Assembly (NCBI RefSeq): GCF_000253295.1
Contig: NC_015717.1
Span: 4,676,001-4,740,000, forward strand
Source of the DNA: Hyphomicrobium sp. MC1
GTDB lineage: Bacteria > Pseudomonadota > Alphaproteobacteria > Rhizobiales > Hyphomicrobiaceae
Direction: 5' to 3'
Length of the DNA stretch: 64,000 nt
In this document: positions 7,058 to 16,510 of the stretch, piece after piece
Layout: each line of letters begins with the position of its first letter
Position numbering within the stretch: position 1 is the stretch's first letter
Notes under the pieces: generated by a model
Seen by the model: only the letters and a program-made list of their open reading frames with translations
What the model was told of the DNA's origin: nothing
The model's database searches: none
Program-made: the position numbers and the translations under genes

Positions 7058-8950
7058 ATGAGCACGCCTAGCGATCCAAAAGACCAGAACAACCTGATCA
7101 TCGCCGTAGTGCTGTCGATCCTTGTGTTGATCGGTTGGCAGTATTTTTTTGCAGCACCGCAGATCAAGCACGAGCAGGCGAAGCAGGCCTATAACAAGCA
7201 GCTCGACGCGCAGAACAAAGGCACGGCGACATCGGAAAGCCCGCCAAACGTTGCGAACGCTCCGATCGCGGGACCGTCTGCGAGCGTGCCGGCGAGCGGC
7301 CAGCCGACGACGGGTCTGCCGGTTAAATCACGCGAAGAAATTTTGAAGGAGACGCCGCGCGTACCGATCTCGACGCCGTCGCTTGAAGGCTCGATCGATC
7401 TCAAGACCGGCCGCATCGATGACCTCGTGCTCCGGAAATATCACGAGACGGTCGATCCCAACAGCCCGATGGTAACGCTGCTGTCGCCTGCGGGGTCGTT
7501 CGATCCCTATTTTGCGGAGTTCGGCTGGGTGCCGCAGGTCGGTTCGACGATCAGGGTGCCGGATCGCGATACCGTCTGGAAAGTCGAAAGCGGCGCGAAG
7601 CTGACGCCGGAGACGCCCGTTACCCTCGAATGGGACAACGGCCAGGGCGTCATCTTCCATCGCACGATTTCGATCGACAAAGACTACATGTTCAAGATCG
7701 TCGACGAGGTCGAGAACAAGACGAGCAGCGATATTTCGCTGCTGCCGTATGCGCGCGTGCATCGTAGCGGCCATCCGCCCGATCACGCTTATTACGTTCT
7801 GCATGAAGGTCTCGTTGGCGTTTCGGGCGATCACGGCCTGATCGAGGACACCTACGCCAACGCCGTCAAGGAAGGCGTGCCGCGCACGTTCGAAAACGTC
7901 GTCGGTGGTTGGCTCGGCATCACCGACAAGTATTGGGCGACGGCGCTCGTTCCCAATCAGACGGCGCCCTATCGCGCCATGTATTCAGCGCTTCCGGCGC
8001 GCGATCCGGCAGGCCGCGATGCTTTCCAGACCGACTATCTGCTCGGCGCGGTAACGGTTCCGCCCGGCGAGCGCAAGGGCGTCGAAGGCCATCTTTTTGC
8101 CGGCGCCAAGCAAGTGTCGCTGATCGACGGCTACGAAAAGGCGCTCAACATTCTGCGCTTCGACCGGCTGATCGACTGGGGCTGGTTCTATTTCATCACG
8201 CGGCCGCTCTTCAGCCTGATGGAGATGATCAACGGCGTGGTGCACAACTTCGGCATCACCATTCTCGTGCTGACCGTGATCGTGAAGGCGGCGTTCTATC
8301 CGCTCGCGAGCAAGCAGTATGAGAGCATGGCGCGCATGAAGAAGATGCAGCCGGAAATGCAGCGGATCAAAGAGCAATATAAAGACGATCCGCAGCGTCA
8401 GCAGAAAGAGATCTTCGATCTCTACCGCACGCAGAAGATCAATCCGCTGGCGGGATGCTGGCCGATCCTCTTGCAGATCCCGGTGTTCTTCGCGCTCTAT
8501 AAGGTGCTGTTCGTCACTATCGATATGCGTCACGCGCCGTTCTTCGGCTGGATTCACGACCTGTCGGCGCCGGATCCGACGACCGTGTTCAACCTCTTCG
8601 GTCTGCTGCCGTATGACGTGCCGACGTTCCTGCACATTGGTGCGTGGCCGCTCGTCATGGGCATTACGATGTGGGTCCAGATGCAGCTCAACCCGCCGCA
8701 GCCCGATCCGATCCAGCAGCAGATCTTCCAGTTCATGCCGGTGATGTTCACCTTCCTGCTGGCAAGTTTCCCGGCCGGTCTCGTGATCTACTGGGCGTGG
8801 AGCAACACGCTGTCGATCTGCCAGCAGCTCCTGATCAACAAGAGGAGCGGCGCGGAGATTCATTTGTTCGGGAATCTCAAGCGAGCGTTCGCACCACTGT
8901 TACGACTATTCGGGGCGAGCGGCAGCGGTAGCGGCGGCTCCGGTAAGTAG
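7058..8950 (+). CDS. yidC: Membrane protein insertase YidC
   Basis: A 630-residue inner-membrane insertase that inserts and folds membrane proteins alone or with SecYEG. The N-terminal anchor (about 12-31, IIAVVLSILVLIGWQYFF) is followed by a proline/serine-rich linker, a large periplasmic beta-sandwich domain (about 95-345), and the conserved five-helix 60K domain from about 370 on, with NPLAGCWPILLQIPVFFALY at its core. The tail is short and serine/glycine-rich. ATG at 7058, 5 nt after GAGG, is preferred over the in-frame TTG at 7055. A perfect hairpin directly follows the gene. Confidence 0.97.
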   Translation: MSTPSDPKDQNNLIIAVVLSILVLIGWQYFFAAPQIKHEQAKQAYNKQLDAQNKGTATSESPPNVANAPIAGPSASVPASGQPTTGLPVKSREEILKETPRVPISTPSLEGSIDLKTGRIDDLVLRKYHETVDPNSPMVTLLSPAGSFDPYFAEFGWVPQVGSTIRVPDRDTVWKVESGAKLTPETPVTLEWDNGQGVIFHRTISIDKDYMFKIVDEVENKTSSDISLLPYARVHRSGHPPDHAYYVLHEGLVGVSGDHGLIEDTYANAVKEGVPRTFENVVGGWLGITDKYWATALVPNQTAPYRAMYSALPARDPAGRDAFQTDYLLGAVTVPPGERKGVEGHLFAGAKQVSLIDGYEKALNILRFDRLIDWGWFYFITRPLFSLMEMINGVVHNFGITILVLTVIVKAAFYPLASKQYESMARMKKMQPEMQRIKEQYKDDPQRQQKEIFDLYRTQKINPLAGCWPILLQIPVFFALYKVLFVTIDMRHAPFFGWIHDLSAPDPTTVFNLFGLLPYDVPTFLHIGAWPLVMGITMWVQMQLNPPQPDPIQQQIFQFMPVMFTFLLASFPAGLVIYWAWSNTLSICQQLLINKRSGAEIHLFGNLKRAFAPLLRLFGASGSGSGGSGK

Positions 8951-8958
8951 CATTTCTC

Positions 8959-8984
8959 AAAGGCCCGGCTCGTTCCGGGCCTTT
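8959..8984 (+). terminator. Strong hairpin between yidC and engB
   Basis: Perfect 10-bp stem AAAGGCCCGG / CCGGGCCTTT with a 6-nt CTCGTT loop, starting 8 nt after the yidC stop. The A-rich/T-rich stem base fits intrinsic termination, but engB starts only 17 nt later, so partial termination or mRNA processing between the two genes is possible. Confidence 0.65.
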
Positions 8985-9001
8985 GCAATTGGAGCCTGGT
9001 C

Positions 9002-9658
9002 ATGGCTGAAACAGAGACCCTATCGGCAGATGAGATCGAGAATGGACGGCGGCTTTTCACGCGCGCGTGGACGTTCTCGCGCGGCACGCCCGATCTCGAT
9101 CATCTCCCGCCCGACGACCGGCCGGAAATCGCGTTCGCAGGCCGGTCGAATGTCGGCAAGTCGAGCCTGATCAATGCGCTTGTCGGACAGCTTCGATTGG
9201 CGCGCGCCTCGAACACCCCAGGCCGCACGCAGGACCTCAACTTTTTCACCGAACCCAATGACGAGCTCTATCTCGTCGATATGCCGGGCTATGGCTTCGC
9301 GGAAGCGCCGAAGGACAAGGTTGCGGCGTGGAACAAGGTGCTGCGCGCCTATCTCGCTGGGCGGCGCACGCTTCTGCGCGTGTTCCTGCTGGTCGATGCG
9401 CGGCACGGGCTGAAGCCGGTCGATGATGAGATCATGGCGCTGCTCGACGGCGCGGCGGTGTCCTATCAGGTGGTGCTGACGAAGGTCGACAAGATCAGCA
9501 AGACCGATCTCGAAAAAGTCGCCGAGCGGACGCAGGAGGCGCTCGCGAAGCACCCGGCGGCGTTTCCGCAGCTCATTCTGACGTCGTCGGAAAAAGCCCT
9601 CGGTTTCGAAGAGCTGCGCGGAACGATCGCGCAGTTGCTTGCATCCCACGGCAGCTAA
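9002..9658 (+). CDS. engB: Ribosome biogenesis GTPase YihA/YsxC (EngB)
   Basis: A 218-residue TRAFAC-class GTPase needed for late 50S subunit assembly. The G1 P-loop is GRSNVGKSS (about 43-51), switch I contains NTPGRTQ, the G3 motif is DMPGYG (about 94), and the G4 motif is TKVDK (about 160). Full family length. TTGGAG lies 8 nt before the ATG. The gene follows yidC as in most Hyphomicrobiales. Its stop codon is 3 nt from the stop of the convergent Clp-N gene. Confidence 0.96.
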   Translation: MAETETLSADEIENGRRLFTRAWTFSRGTPDLDHLPPDDRPEIAFAGRSNVGKSSLINALVGQLRLARASNTPGRTQDLNFFTEPNDELYLVDMPGYGFAEAPKDKVAAWNKVLRAYLAGRRTLLRVFLLVDARHGLKPVDDEIMALLDGAAVSYQVVLTKVDKISKTDLEKVAERTQEALAKHPAAFPQLILTSSEKALGFEELRGTIAQLLASHGS

Positions 9659-9661
9659 GGC

Positions 9662-11824
9662 TCAGTGGCCGAACTTCTTCATCAACGTCGTCACGATCGC
9701 CATGCCTTGCTCGCCGAACGTCGCGAGCGCGCCGCCGATCACGGCTGCGACCGTCCAGCTGAAAATGCGAACGATGGTGCGGCCGATGTTGGCGCGAACT
9801 TTCACTTCAACGATTTGATCGGGAAGTGCCGTTTCAGCGGCAACGCCGTCAGCGCCGATCGAGCGTGCCGAGACGATGATCTGGAGATCCGACCAGCCGC
9901 GATACTGCGGCGTGATGTTGAAGCGCCAGCTCGCGAAATCATCGCTCGAATAGCCGAGATTGCTCTCAATCCACTGCGTCTCGGGCGAGGTCGATTCAAT
10001 ATAGAAGCCGCCATCGGGCGCGCGGATGCGGACTGACATCGCCTTCGTCACGGCGACCGTGTGCTGCCAGACCTGACCGCCGCCATCGAGACCTTCCGTC
10101 AGAGCTTTCACGGAAGACTTCGCGATGCGGATCTCGGCGCGGACGGTTTTGCCGACGCGCATTGCGCGCGGAATGTTTTCAGCAAGCTGACCGGTTTCGA
10201 CGTTCGCGCCTTTGCCACGCTTCGGTGCGGGAGCGCGGCGCTGGGCTTGCGGCGGTGCCGGCGATTGCGGTGCGGAGGGCGCGCCGATCGGTGCGCCAGG
10301 ACGAAAGACTGTATCCTGCCCGAGATTCGGTCGCTGAGCCTGGATGGGTGCAGGTGCTGCGCCTGGAGCGCCCATTGGAGGCGCGCCCATCGGGCCTGTT
10401 GGCGACAGGCTCGGTCCGGGCGGCCCGAATTGCGGCGATCCGCCTTGCATTGGGACTGGTCCTTCCGGACGCGGCCGGGCCGATGCCGGACCACCTAAGC
10501 CCGGCGCGGGAATTGGCGGCGGCTGGACGGACGAGGGCTGCGGGCGTGGCGGCAGATCGAACATGCCGCGCTGGTGCGGAGCGACAGCGCCTGGATTTCC
10601 TGCCGGTCCAGGAGGTGCCGATTGCTGGTCTCCGGCCGGCTGATAGGGCGAGGGAAAAGCTTGTGGGCCCTGCGGCGCACCGGGACCGGGCTGTTGCGGC
10701 TGCCGCGAGGGCAGCCGCAGGGACGGTTCGCGCGGATACTGCGCTGGTGTACCAATTTGGCCTGGGCCGGGGGCAGGGCGCGGTCCGGCACCCTGGCTGG
10801 GTCCGCGATCCAAGGCAGGGGCGGGCGCCCCGAACGATGGTTCATGCCGCGGTTCTTGCTTCGGCTCGCCGACGCCGGTCGGCAGACGCGGTTCCTGGGC
10901 CGCTGGTGCCGGTGTAGAAAACGGCCGCGACGGCATGGGCGCAGGGGCGGGTTCGGCTGCAGCCGGAGATGATCTCGGAGGTTCGGCTTGGTGCGGTTCC
11001 GCTCCGGGGCCGGCGTCGAACGAATGCGGTGCCGGCGGACCGATCGGCTCGCCCTGCTCCCCGCTGGACGCGTCCCGGCCAAATGGCCCGTCGAATGCGG
11101 GGGTCTGAGGAAATGGCGGCGCGGGGATGGGATCTGAGTGTTGGGACTGCTCCGGAAATGCCGTTTGCGGAGAGGGATCATGCGCCGACGGCGGAGCGGT
11201 AGGCAGCGGATCGGAGCGCTCGGATAGCGGATGCCGCGGCATGTCCTTCATGATGTCGCGCAGAGACGGTGCGGAGCGCGACTGCACGCGTTCGCGGGCG
11301 CGGGCCAGGACATCGTCGGCTACGGGCGGCTGGGGCTGTTGCGGCGGCGCTGGTGCTTCACGCGGCGGATTGAGCGCAGCTTGAAGCGCACGAATGGCGT
11401 TTTCGAAGGTCAAACCGTGCGCTTCGAGGATTTCAGCGGCAATGCTTCTGGCATCGCCGACGATGGCGGCGAGCACGATGGCGCCGTTGATGTCACGCCT
11501 GCGGCTGCCACGCGCTGCGGCCGCTGCGGCTTCGAGAATGCGGCGAACCTCGGCCGAGACGCCGAGCGAATCCTGCGGCGGTGCACCGCTCGGAGTGCCT
11601 TCGAGCACGCGGGAAATGACGTCGCCTTTGATCCGTTCACCGCTGATATGGCTCGCGTCGAGCACGGCAACGGCATCGGGATCGTCACAAAGGGCTGCGA
11701 GCAAATGCTCAAGCGAGACCTCTGACGCCCCCGTCGCGCCGGCAAACTCGGCGCCGCGCGCCAACGTTGCCGCCAGTTCCGACGACATCGGGATTTGGGT
11801 AATATCTGGTGCCGTCACGCCCAC
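9662..11824 (-). CDS. Clp N-domain protein with long proline-rich linker and C-terminal membrane segment
   Basis: No member of a named gene family recognised. The N-terminal ~160 residues form a double Clp-N (ClpA/B-type) repeat: SSELAATLARGAEFAGATG, SLEHLLAALCDDPDAVAVL, then a second repeat with IVLAAIVGDARSIAAEIL. A proline/glycine/glutamine-rich, probably disordered stretch of about 330 residues follows. A conserved-looking beta-rich C-terminal region of about 150 residues includes PRAMRVGKTVRAEIRIA and SPETQWIESN. A hydrophobic segment ends the protein (FSWTVAAVIGGALATFG). No AAA+ ATPase motifs occur, so it is not a Clp unfoldase; a membrane-tethered client or adaptor binder is possible (inference). 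The start at 11824 (GTG) is chosen because CAGGAGAT lies just upstream; in-frame GTG 11818 and ATG 11788 are alternatives. It sits on the opposite strand between engB and argB. Confidence 0.75.
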   Translation of the reverse strand: MGVTAPDITQIPMSSELAATLARGAEFAGATGASEVSLEHLLAALCDDPDAVAVLDASHISGERIKGDVISRVLEGTPSGAPPQDSLGVSAEVRRILEAAAAAARGSRRRDINGAIVLAAIVGDARSIAAEILEAHGLTFENAIRALQAALNPPREAPAPPQQPQPPVADDVLARARERVQSRSAPSLRDIMKDMPRHPLSERSDPLPTAPPSAHDPSPQTAFPEQSQHSDPIPAPPFPQTPAFDGPFGRDASSGEQGEPIGPPAPHSFDAGPGAEPHQAEPPRSSPAAAEPAPAPMPSRPFSTPAPAAQEPRLPTGVGEPKQEPRHEPSFGAPAPALDRGPSQGAGPRPAPGPGQIGTPAQYPREPSLRLPSRQPQQPGPGAPQGPQAFPSPYQPAGDQQSAPPGPAGNPGAVAPHQRGMFDLPPRPQPSSVQPPPIPAPGLGGPASARPRPEGPVPMQGGSPQFGPPGPSLSPTGPMGAPPMGAPGAAPAPIQAQRPNLGQDTVFRPGAPIGAPSAPQSPAPPQAQRRAPAPKRGKGANVETGQLAENIPRAMRVGKTVRAEIRIAKSSVKALTEGLDGGGQVWQHTVAVTKAMSVRIRAPDGGFYIESTSPETQWIESNLGYSSDDFASWRFNITPQYRGWSDLQIIVSARSIGADGVAAETALPDQIVEVKVRANIGRTIVRIFSWTVAAVIGGALATFGEQGMAIVTTLMKKFGH

Positions 11825-12107
11825 GACATCTCCTGAAACGAAGGCCAAGACGGGCAGACTGGCCAAGACTCGTTGCGATAGCGTGTCGAAAACACACGCT
11901 GATGGCAAGGTTATAGCAATGGCACGCGCGTTGGCAGGCCGAGAATGGTTTTCGTCCCCAGATGGCGGGCGTTTACCTGCGTCAGGACCGCCCGCAGGGC
12001 AACAACGCCTGGAAATCCATTGAGACCCGCCACCGAGCCGCTATAAGACCGCGACAACGCGCCCGGCTCCCCGCCAGGCGGTGCATTTTGGCCATAGGGG
12101 GAAACTC

Positions 12108-13076
12108 GTGACGTCAGCGAAACCTCTCTCGGAAAAAGTTGCCGCAACTCAAGCCGCTTCGTCGGCCGAAAGTCCGCTGACAGCGCATCAGCAGGCGCGC
12201 ATTCTCGCGGAAGCGATTCCACACCTCATTGATTACGACGAAAAGAACGTCGTCATCAAATTCGGCGGTAACGCCATGGGCGATGAGGCGCTGTTCAAGG
12301 CGTTCGCGCAGGATGTCGTCTATCTGAAGCAATCGGGCATCAACCCGATCGTCGTGCACGGCGGCGGGCCGCAGATCGGCAATATGCTGCAGAAGCTCGC
12401 GATCAAATCCGATTTCGTCCATGGGCTGCGGGTGACGGACAAGCCGACCGTCGAAGTCGTCGAGATGGTGCTTGCGGGCAAGATCAACAAAGAGATCGTG
12501 TCGGCGATCAACCGGCAGGGCGGCAAGGCCGTTGGCATCTCGGGCAAAGATGCCAATCTGATGATCGCGAAAAAGATCACGGAGATGCCCGATCCGCAGT
12601 CGAACATCATGAAGCATGTCGACATTGGATACGTCGGTGATCCGCTGGAAGTTAATCCGCATATCGTCGAAGTGATTTCGAAGTCCGATCTCATTCCGGT
12701 CATCGCGCCGGTTGCGATCAGCCGCGAAGGCGAGACGCTGAACGTCAACGCCGATACGTTCGCTTCGGCGCTTGCGGCGCGCATGCAAGCCAAGCGCCTG
12801 CTGCTGCTGACCGACGTCACGGGTGTTCTCGACGAGAACAAGCAGCTCATTCCGAGCCTGACGATCGACGAAGCGAAAGCGATGATCAAGAAGGGCGCGA
12901 TCTCGGGCGGCATGATCCCGAAGATCGAGGGCTGTATCGAAGTCGTCGAAGCAGGTGTCGAGGGCGTCGTCGTGATCGACGGGCGGGTGCCGCATTGCGT
13001 GCTGCTCGAGCTCTTCACCGAGCATGGTGTCGGTACACTCGTCAAACGGGCCGAGCGCAAGAAGGGCCGTAGCTAA
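12108..13076 (+). CDS. argB: Acetylglutamate kinase
   Basis: A 322-residue amino acid kinase that phosphorylates N-acetyl-L-glutamate, the second step of arginine biosynthesis. KFGGNAMGD (about 45-53) forms the ATP-phosphate site. VHGGGPQIG binds substrate, and the C-terminal part carries SGGMIPKIEG. The GTG at 12108 is chosen because AGGGGGA lies 6 nt upstream; an in-frame GTG at 12081 lacks such a site. The stop overlaps the next start by 1 nt (TAATG), indicating translational coupling with the HAD phosphatase, a common arrangement in Hyphomicrobiales. Confidence 0.97.
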   Translation: MTSAKPLSEKVAATQAASSAESPLTAHQQARILAEAIPHLIDYDEKNVVIKFGGNAMGDEALFKAFAQDVVYLKQSGINPIVVHGGGPQIGNMLQKLAIKSDFVHGLRVTDKPTVEVVEMVLAGKINKEIVSAINRQGGKAVGISGKDANLMIAKKITEMPDPQSNIMKHVDIGYVGDPLEVNPHIVEVISKSDLIPVIAPVAISREGETLNVNADTFASALAARMQAKRLLLLTDVTGVLDENKQLIPSLTIDEAKAMIKKGAISGGMIPKIEGCIEVVEAGVEGVVVIDGRVPHCVLLELFTEHGVGTLVKRAERKKGRS

Positions 13077-13819
13077 TGGCAGCTCCGGCAGGACAGGCAG
13101 GCTTGCCGGCTGCAGCCATGACGCGACCTGGTTTCGATCACGTCGAGACGTGGATTTTCGATCTCGATAACACGCTCTATCCGGCGTCGTGCGATCTGTT
13201 CGCGCAAGTCGATCAGCGCATGAGCGCCTTTATTGCGAAGACGCTAGGTGTGCCGCGTGAGCATGCGCGGCATTTGCAGAAGGCGTATTACCGGCAATTC
13301 GGCACGACGCTTGCGGGCCTGATGAAGGTGCATAAGCTGCAGCCAGGGCCGTTTCTCGAATACGTGCACGACATCGATTTGTCGGTGGTGCCGGAGTTGC
13401 CCGATCTTGCCGCGGCGATTGCCGCGCTGCCGGGGCGGCGGTTGATTTTCACCAACGGCTCGCGGCGGCATGCCGAGAACGTGGCGCGGAAGCTCGGCGT
13501 GCTGCATCTGTTTGAGGATATCTGCGATATCGCGGCGCTCGACTATGTGCCGAAGCCCGAGCGCGAAGCGTTCGACAGAATGCTGAAGCTTCACGCCGTC
13601 TCGGGCGCGCGTGCGGCGATGTTTGAAGACATGCCGCACAATCTGGAACCGGCGTCGAGCCTCGGCATGACGACGGTGCTCGTTCATTCCGACTACATCG
13701 ACCATCCGGCGCAACTGAAGGTTCGCGAGTGGCGCGAGCTTCCAGAGCACGTGCATTACCTGACGCGGGATTTGACGGGGTTTTTGACGACGGAAGCGAA
13801 GCCGAAGCTCTCTCGCTGA
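13076..13819 (+). CDS. HAD-family pyrimidine 5'-nucleotidase-like phosphatase
   Basis: A 247-residue haloacid dehalogenase-fold phosphatase. Motif I is FDLDNTLYP (about 28-36, nucleophile Asp), motif II is FTNGS (about 124), the conserved Lys lies in DYVPKPE, and motif III is FEDMPHNL. It belongs to the SDT1/pyrimidine 5'-nucleotidase group, which dephosphorylates nucleoside monophosphates. The 1-nt overlap with argB puts it in the same transcript, although a role in arginine synthesis is not known. It is convergent with the SDR gene, 16 nt away. Confidence 0.88.
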   Translation: MAAPAGQAGLPAAAMTRPGFDHVETWIFDLDNTLYPASCDLFAQVDQRMSAFIAKTLGVPREHARHLQKAYYRQFGTTLAGLMKVHKLQPGPFLEYVHDIDLSVVPELPDLAAAIAALPGRRLIFTNGSRRHAENVARKLGVLHLFEDICDIAALDYVPKPEREAFDRMLKLHAVSGARAAMFEDMPHNLEPASSLGMTTVLVHSDYIDHPAQLKVREWRELPEHVHYLTRDLTGFLTTEAKPKLSR

Positions 13820-13835
13820 AGCGGCAATGGTTATC

Positions 13836-14594
13836 TCAACCGCGGCCGATGAAGGGCATCGTGGTCGCCATCAGCGTCATGGATTGAACATTGGCGTCGA
13901 GAGGCAGGTTAGCGATGTAGAGTACGGCATCCGCCACATGCGAAACGTCCATGCGCGGTTCGATCATGGTCGTGCCGTTCGCCTGCAGAATGCCGCTGCC
14001 CATCTTTGAGGTCAGGTCCGTTGCGGCGTTGCCGATGTCGATCTGCGAGCAGGCGATGTTGTCGGTGCGGCCATCGAGAGACAGCGATTTCGTCAGCCCA
14101 GTGATGGCATGCTTGGTCGCCGTATACGCGACCGAGAAGGGGCGCGGGACTTGAGCCGAAATCGAGCCGTTGTTGATGATGCGGCCGCCTTTGGGATCTT
14201 GCGCCTTCATAATACGAACGGCTTCGCGGGCGCAGAGGAAACATCCCGTCAAATTCACATCAACGACGCGTTTCCATTCGCTGAGCGGCAGTTCGTCGAT
14301 CGGAACGCCTTGGGTGAAGGTGCCGGCGTTGTTGAAGAGAAGATCGAGGCGGCCGAACGTTTTGCGGGTTGCGTTGAAGGCTTTTGCAACCGCCGTTTCA
14401 TCCGCGACGTCAGCAGGCGCGATGAGGCATTTGCCACCATCGGGCGTTGCGAGGTTTGCCGTTTTTTGCAGCTCATCGACGCGACGACCGAGCAGCGCGA
14501 CGTCGAAGCCGTTGGCCTGAAGTTTCAGGGCCACCGCTCGGCCGATGCCGGAGCCGGCACCCGTCACCAAAGCTACGCGCTTCGTATGAACCAT
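13836..14594 (-). CDS. Short-chain dehydrogenase/reductase
   Basis: A 252-residue classical SDR. The cofactor motif TGAGSGIG lies at about 10-17, the NNAG motif at about 91, and the catalytic Ser, Tyr and Lys in SIS...YTATK (Tyr about 157). The frame extends about 100 residues further upstream, but family homology begins at MVHTKRVALVTG, so ATG 14594 is preferred. Substrate unknown. It is divergent from the zinc-ribbon membrane protein gene. Confidence 0.9.
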   Translation of the reverse strand: MVHTKRVALVTGAGSGIGRAVALKLQANGFDVALLGRRVDELQKTANLATPDGGKCLIAPADVADETAVAKAFNATRKTFGRLDLLFNNAGTFTQGVPIDELPLSEWKRVVDVNLTGCFLCAREAVRIMKAQDPKGGRIINNGSISAQVPRPFSVAYTATKHAITGLTKSLSLDGRTDNIACSQIDIGNAATDLTSKMGSGILQANGTTMIEPRMDVSHVADAVLYIANLPLDANVQSMTLMATTMPFIGRG

Positions 14595-14718
14595 GTTTTC
14601 ATTCCATCCCGACGGCGTTGGCGCTGCATAGCGTGGAATGTCCGCGGGCGCCAGTTTCTGGCGTCGGGCGGCCATGCTAAAGGTGCGCCGGACCTGAGCG
14701 CTGCGTGGGGGCACGATC

Positions 14719-15531
14719 ATGACCGAGGCGGGAATGGCAAGCGCGCGTTTTTGCGCCAATTGCGGGACGGCTCTGCAGGGAAAATTCTGCACTTCCTGCG
14801 GGACGCAAGCGGCCGCGGCGTCAGCGCCGGCGCCAAGCTCCGAAGGCTGGGGCAGCCTGTCGTCGGAATTTTTCAGCTCGCATGGTCGCAACGGTATTCA
14901 CTCCGTCGCGCTGTCGTTTCTGCGCCATCCTGTCGATACCATCATCCGGTTGACGGACGATCCGACCTATCGCTCGCAGTGGGGGTTTCTGACGGCCACG
15001 GTCGGCGCGCAGATGACGCTCATCTATGTGTTGCTGCCGCGCGCCTTTGCGGCGCTGTTTCATGTGCCCAACACGGCGAACAGTTCGGCGGTCATCACGA
15101 ACGAGATCGTGCAATACGTCGGCATGGCGATCCTGACGCCGATCCAATATTACGTTTGCCGGTGGCTCGGGACGCGGAAACGGTCGCCGATGTCGTATGT
15201 GAAGCTTTGCGTTTTGAGTGTTAGTTATGGCGCGCTGCTGTCGAGCCTTGTCGCGATCTTTTTCTTTCTGCTCGCTGTCGGCTTGTTGAAAAACGGAACC
15301 GCTGTCGATCTCGGAACGCTATGGCAAGGGCTGGCGGTGCTGACGTTGATTGCCATCCTGGTGTTCGTCACCGAAAGCCATCGTCGGTTCTGGGGGATGG
15401 CGTGGCCGATTGCGATCGGCGTGACGATCTCAATCGCGGCGCTGTCGTGGCTGGTCGTCTATCCGGGGCTTGGGGCGCTGATCGAACGCGGCGGCATTGC
15501 GGGCGCAGTCAGCGGGCTTTTCGGAAGTTGA
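14719..15531 (+). CDS. Zinc-ribbon multi-pass membrane protein (Yip1-like)
   Basis: A 270-residue protein. An N-terminal zinc ribbon at about 12-28 (CANCGTALQGKFCTSCG) is followed by a short linker and five or so hydrophobic helices from about 90 to the C terminus, including SVSYGALLSSLVAIFFFLLA. Zinc ribbon plus membrane domain resembles bacterial DUF/Yip1-like proteins of unknown function. Met1 or the nearby Met6 could be the start; neither has a strong ribosome site. Its stop is 4 nt from the stop of the convergent hydroxybutyryl-CoA dehydrogenase gene. Confidence 0.75.
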   Translation: MTEAGMASARFCANCGTALQGKFCTSCGTQAAAASAPAPSSEGWGSLSSEFFSSHGRNGIHSVALSFLRHPVDTIIRLTDDPTYRSQWGFLTATVGAQMTLIYVLLPRAFAALFHVPNTANSSAVITNEIVQYVGMAILTPIQYYVCRWLGTRKRSPMSYVKLCVLSVSYGALLSSLVAIFFFLLAVGLLKNGTAVDLGTLWQGLAVLTLIAILVFVTESHRRFWGMAWPIAIGVTISIAALSWLVVYPGLGALIERGGIAGAVSGLFGS

Positions 15532-15535
15532 TGCG

Positions 15536-16465
15536 TTAGCGTGTCGGGACGGGCTTCTCGCCGCGGTAATCGTAGAAGCCGCGCTTGGTCTTGCGGCCGA
15601 GCCAACCGGCTTCAACGTATTTCACGAGCAGCGGGCAGGGGCGGTATTTCGAATCCGACAGGCCTTCGTAAAGCACCTGCATGACGCTCAAGCAGGTGTC
15701 GAGGCCGATAAAGTCGGCGAGTTCGAGCGGGCCCATTGGATGGTGGGCGCCAAGCTTCATCGCCTTGTCGATGGCTTCAACGGTGCCGACGCCTTCATAC
15801 AGCGTGTAGACGGCCTCGTTGATCATCGGCAGCAGGATTCGGTTGACGATGAAGGCCGGAAAATCTTCCGACACGGCTGTGGTCTTGCCGAGGCTTTCGA
15901 CGAAGGTTTTGGCGGTCGCGAACGTTTCGTCTTCCGTGGCGATGCCGCGGATCAGTTCGACAAGCTCCATCACCGGCACCGGGTTCATAAAGTGCATGCC
16001 GATGAAGTCTTCGGGACGATCGGTGCCCGACGCCAAGCGCGTGATCGAAATCGACGAGGTGTTGGACGCCAGCATCGCCGTCGGCTTCAGGTGCGGACAG
16101 AGTGCTGCGAAAATTTTGTGTTTCAGACTTTCGTCTTCGGTGGCGGCCTCGATGACGAGATCGCAATCGCCGAAGGCTTCGAGCGTCGGCGCGAAGGAGA
16201 TGCGCTCTAACGCCTGGTCGCGCTTTTCCTCGGTGATGAGGCCCTTCGAGACCTGACGCGCCAGGTTCTTTGTGACGGCCTCAAAGCCCTTGTCGTAGGA
16301 CTCTTTCTTGAGGTCGTTGATCGCGACCGAATACCCCGAGAGGGCCACGACGTGGGCGATGCCGCTGCCCATCTGGCCGGCGCCGATGACGCCGACCTTG
16401 CTGATCGTCCGGGCAGGCTGGACGCTGACCTTGCCTTTTTCCATCAGCTTCTGAGCTTGCGACAT
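15536..16465 (-). CDS. hbd: 3-hydroxybutyryl-CoA dehydrogenase
   Basis: A 309-residue NAD(P)-dependent 3-hydroxyacyl-CoA dehydrogenase that interconverts acetoacetyl-CoA and 3-hydroxybutyryl-CoA. The N-terminal Rossmann motif is GVIGAGQMGSGIAHV (about 25-39). HFMNPVPVMELVELI (about 162-176) carries the catalytic His, and the C-terminal dimerisation domain includes NRILLPMINEAV and HPMGPLELADFIGLD. It is the last gene of the etfB-etfA-hbd series (45 nt after etfA), consistent with electron transfer from acyl-CoA oxidation or PHB-related metabolism. Confidence 0.94.
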   Translation of the reverse strand: MSQAQKLMEKGKVSVQPARTISKVGVIGAGQMGSGIAHVVALSGYSVAINDLKKESYDKGFEAVTKNLARQVSKGLITEEKRDQALERISFAPTLEAFGDCDLVIEAATEDESLKHKIFAALCPHLKPTAMLASNTSSISITRLASGTDRPEDFIGMHFMNPVPVMELVELIRGIATEDETFATAKTFVESLGKTTAVSEDFPAFIVNRILLPMINEAVYTLYEGVGTVEAIDKAMKLGAHHPMGPLELADFIGLDTCLSVMQVLYEGLSDSKYRPCPLLVKYVEAGWLGRKTKRGFYDYRGEKPVPTR

Positions 16466-16510
16466 GAAGTCGGGTCCTCGCGGGTTTCGATGTTGTCTAG
16501 CGCGTTTATC

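Noticed and set aside
10162..10917. Plus-strand frames across the proline-rich linker of the Clp-N gene
   Set aside because: Open only because the linker is GC-rich and low in complexity; no ribosome sites or domains.
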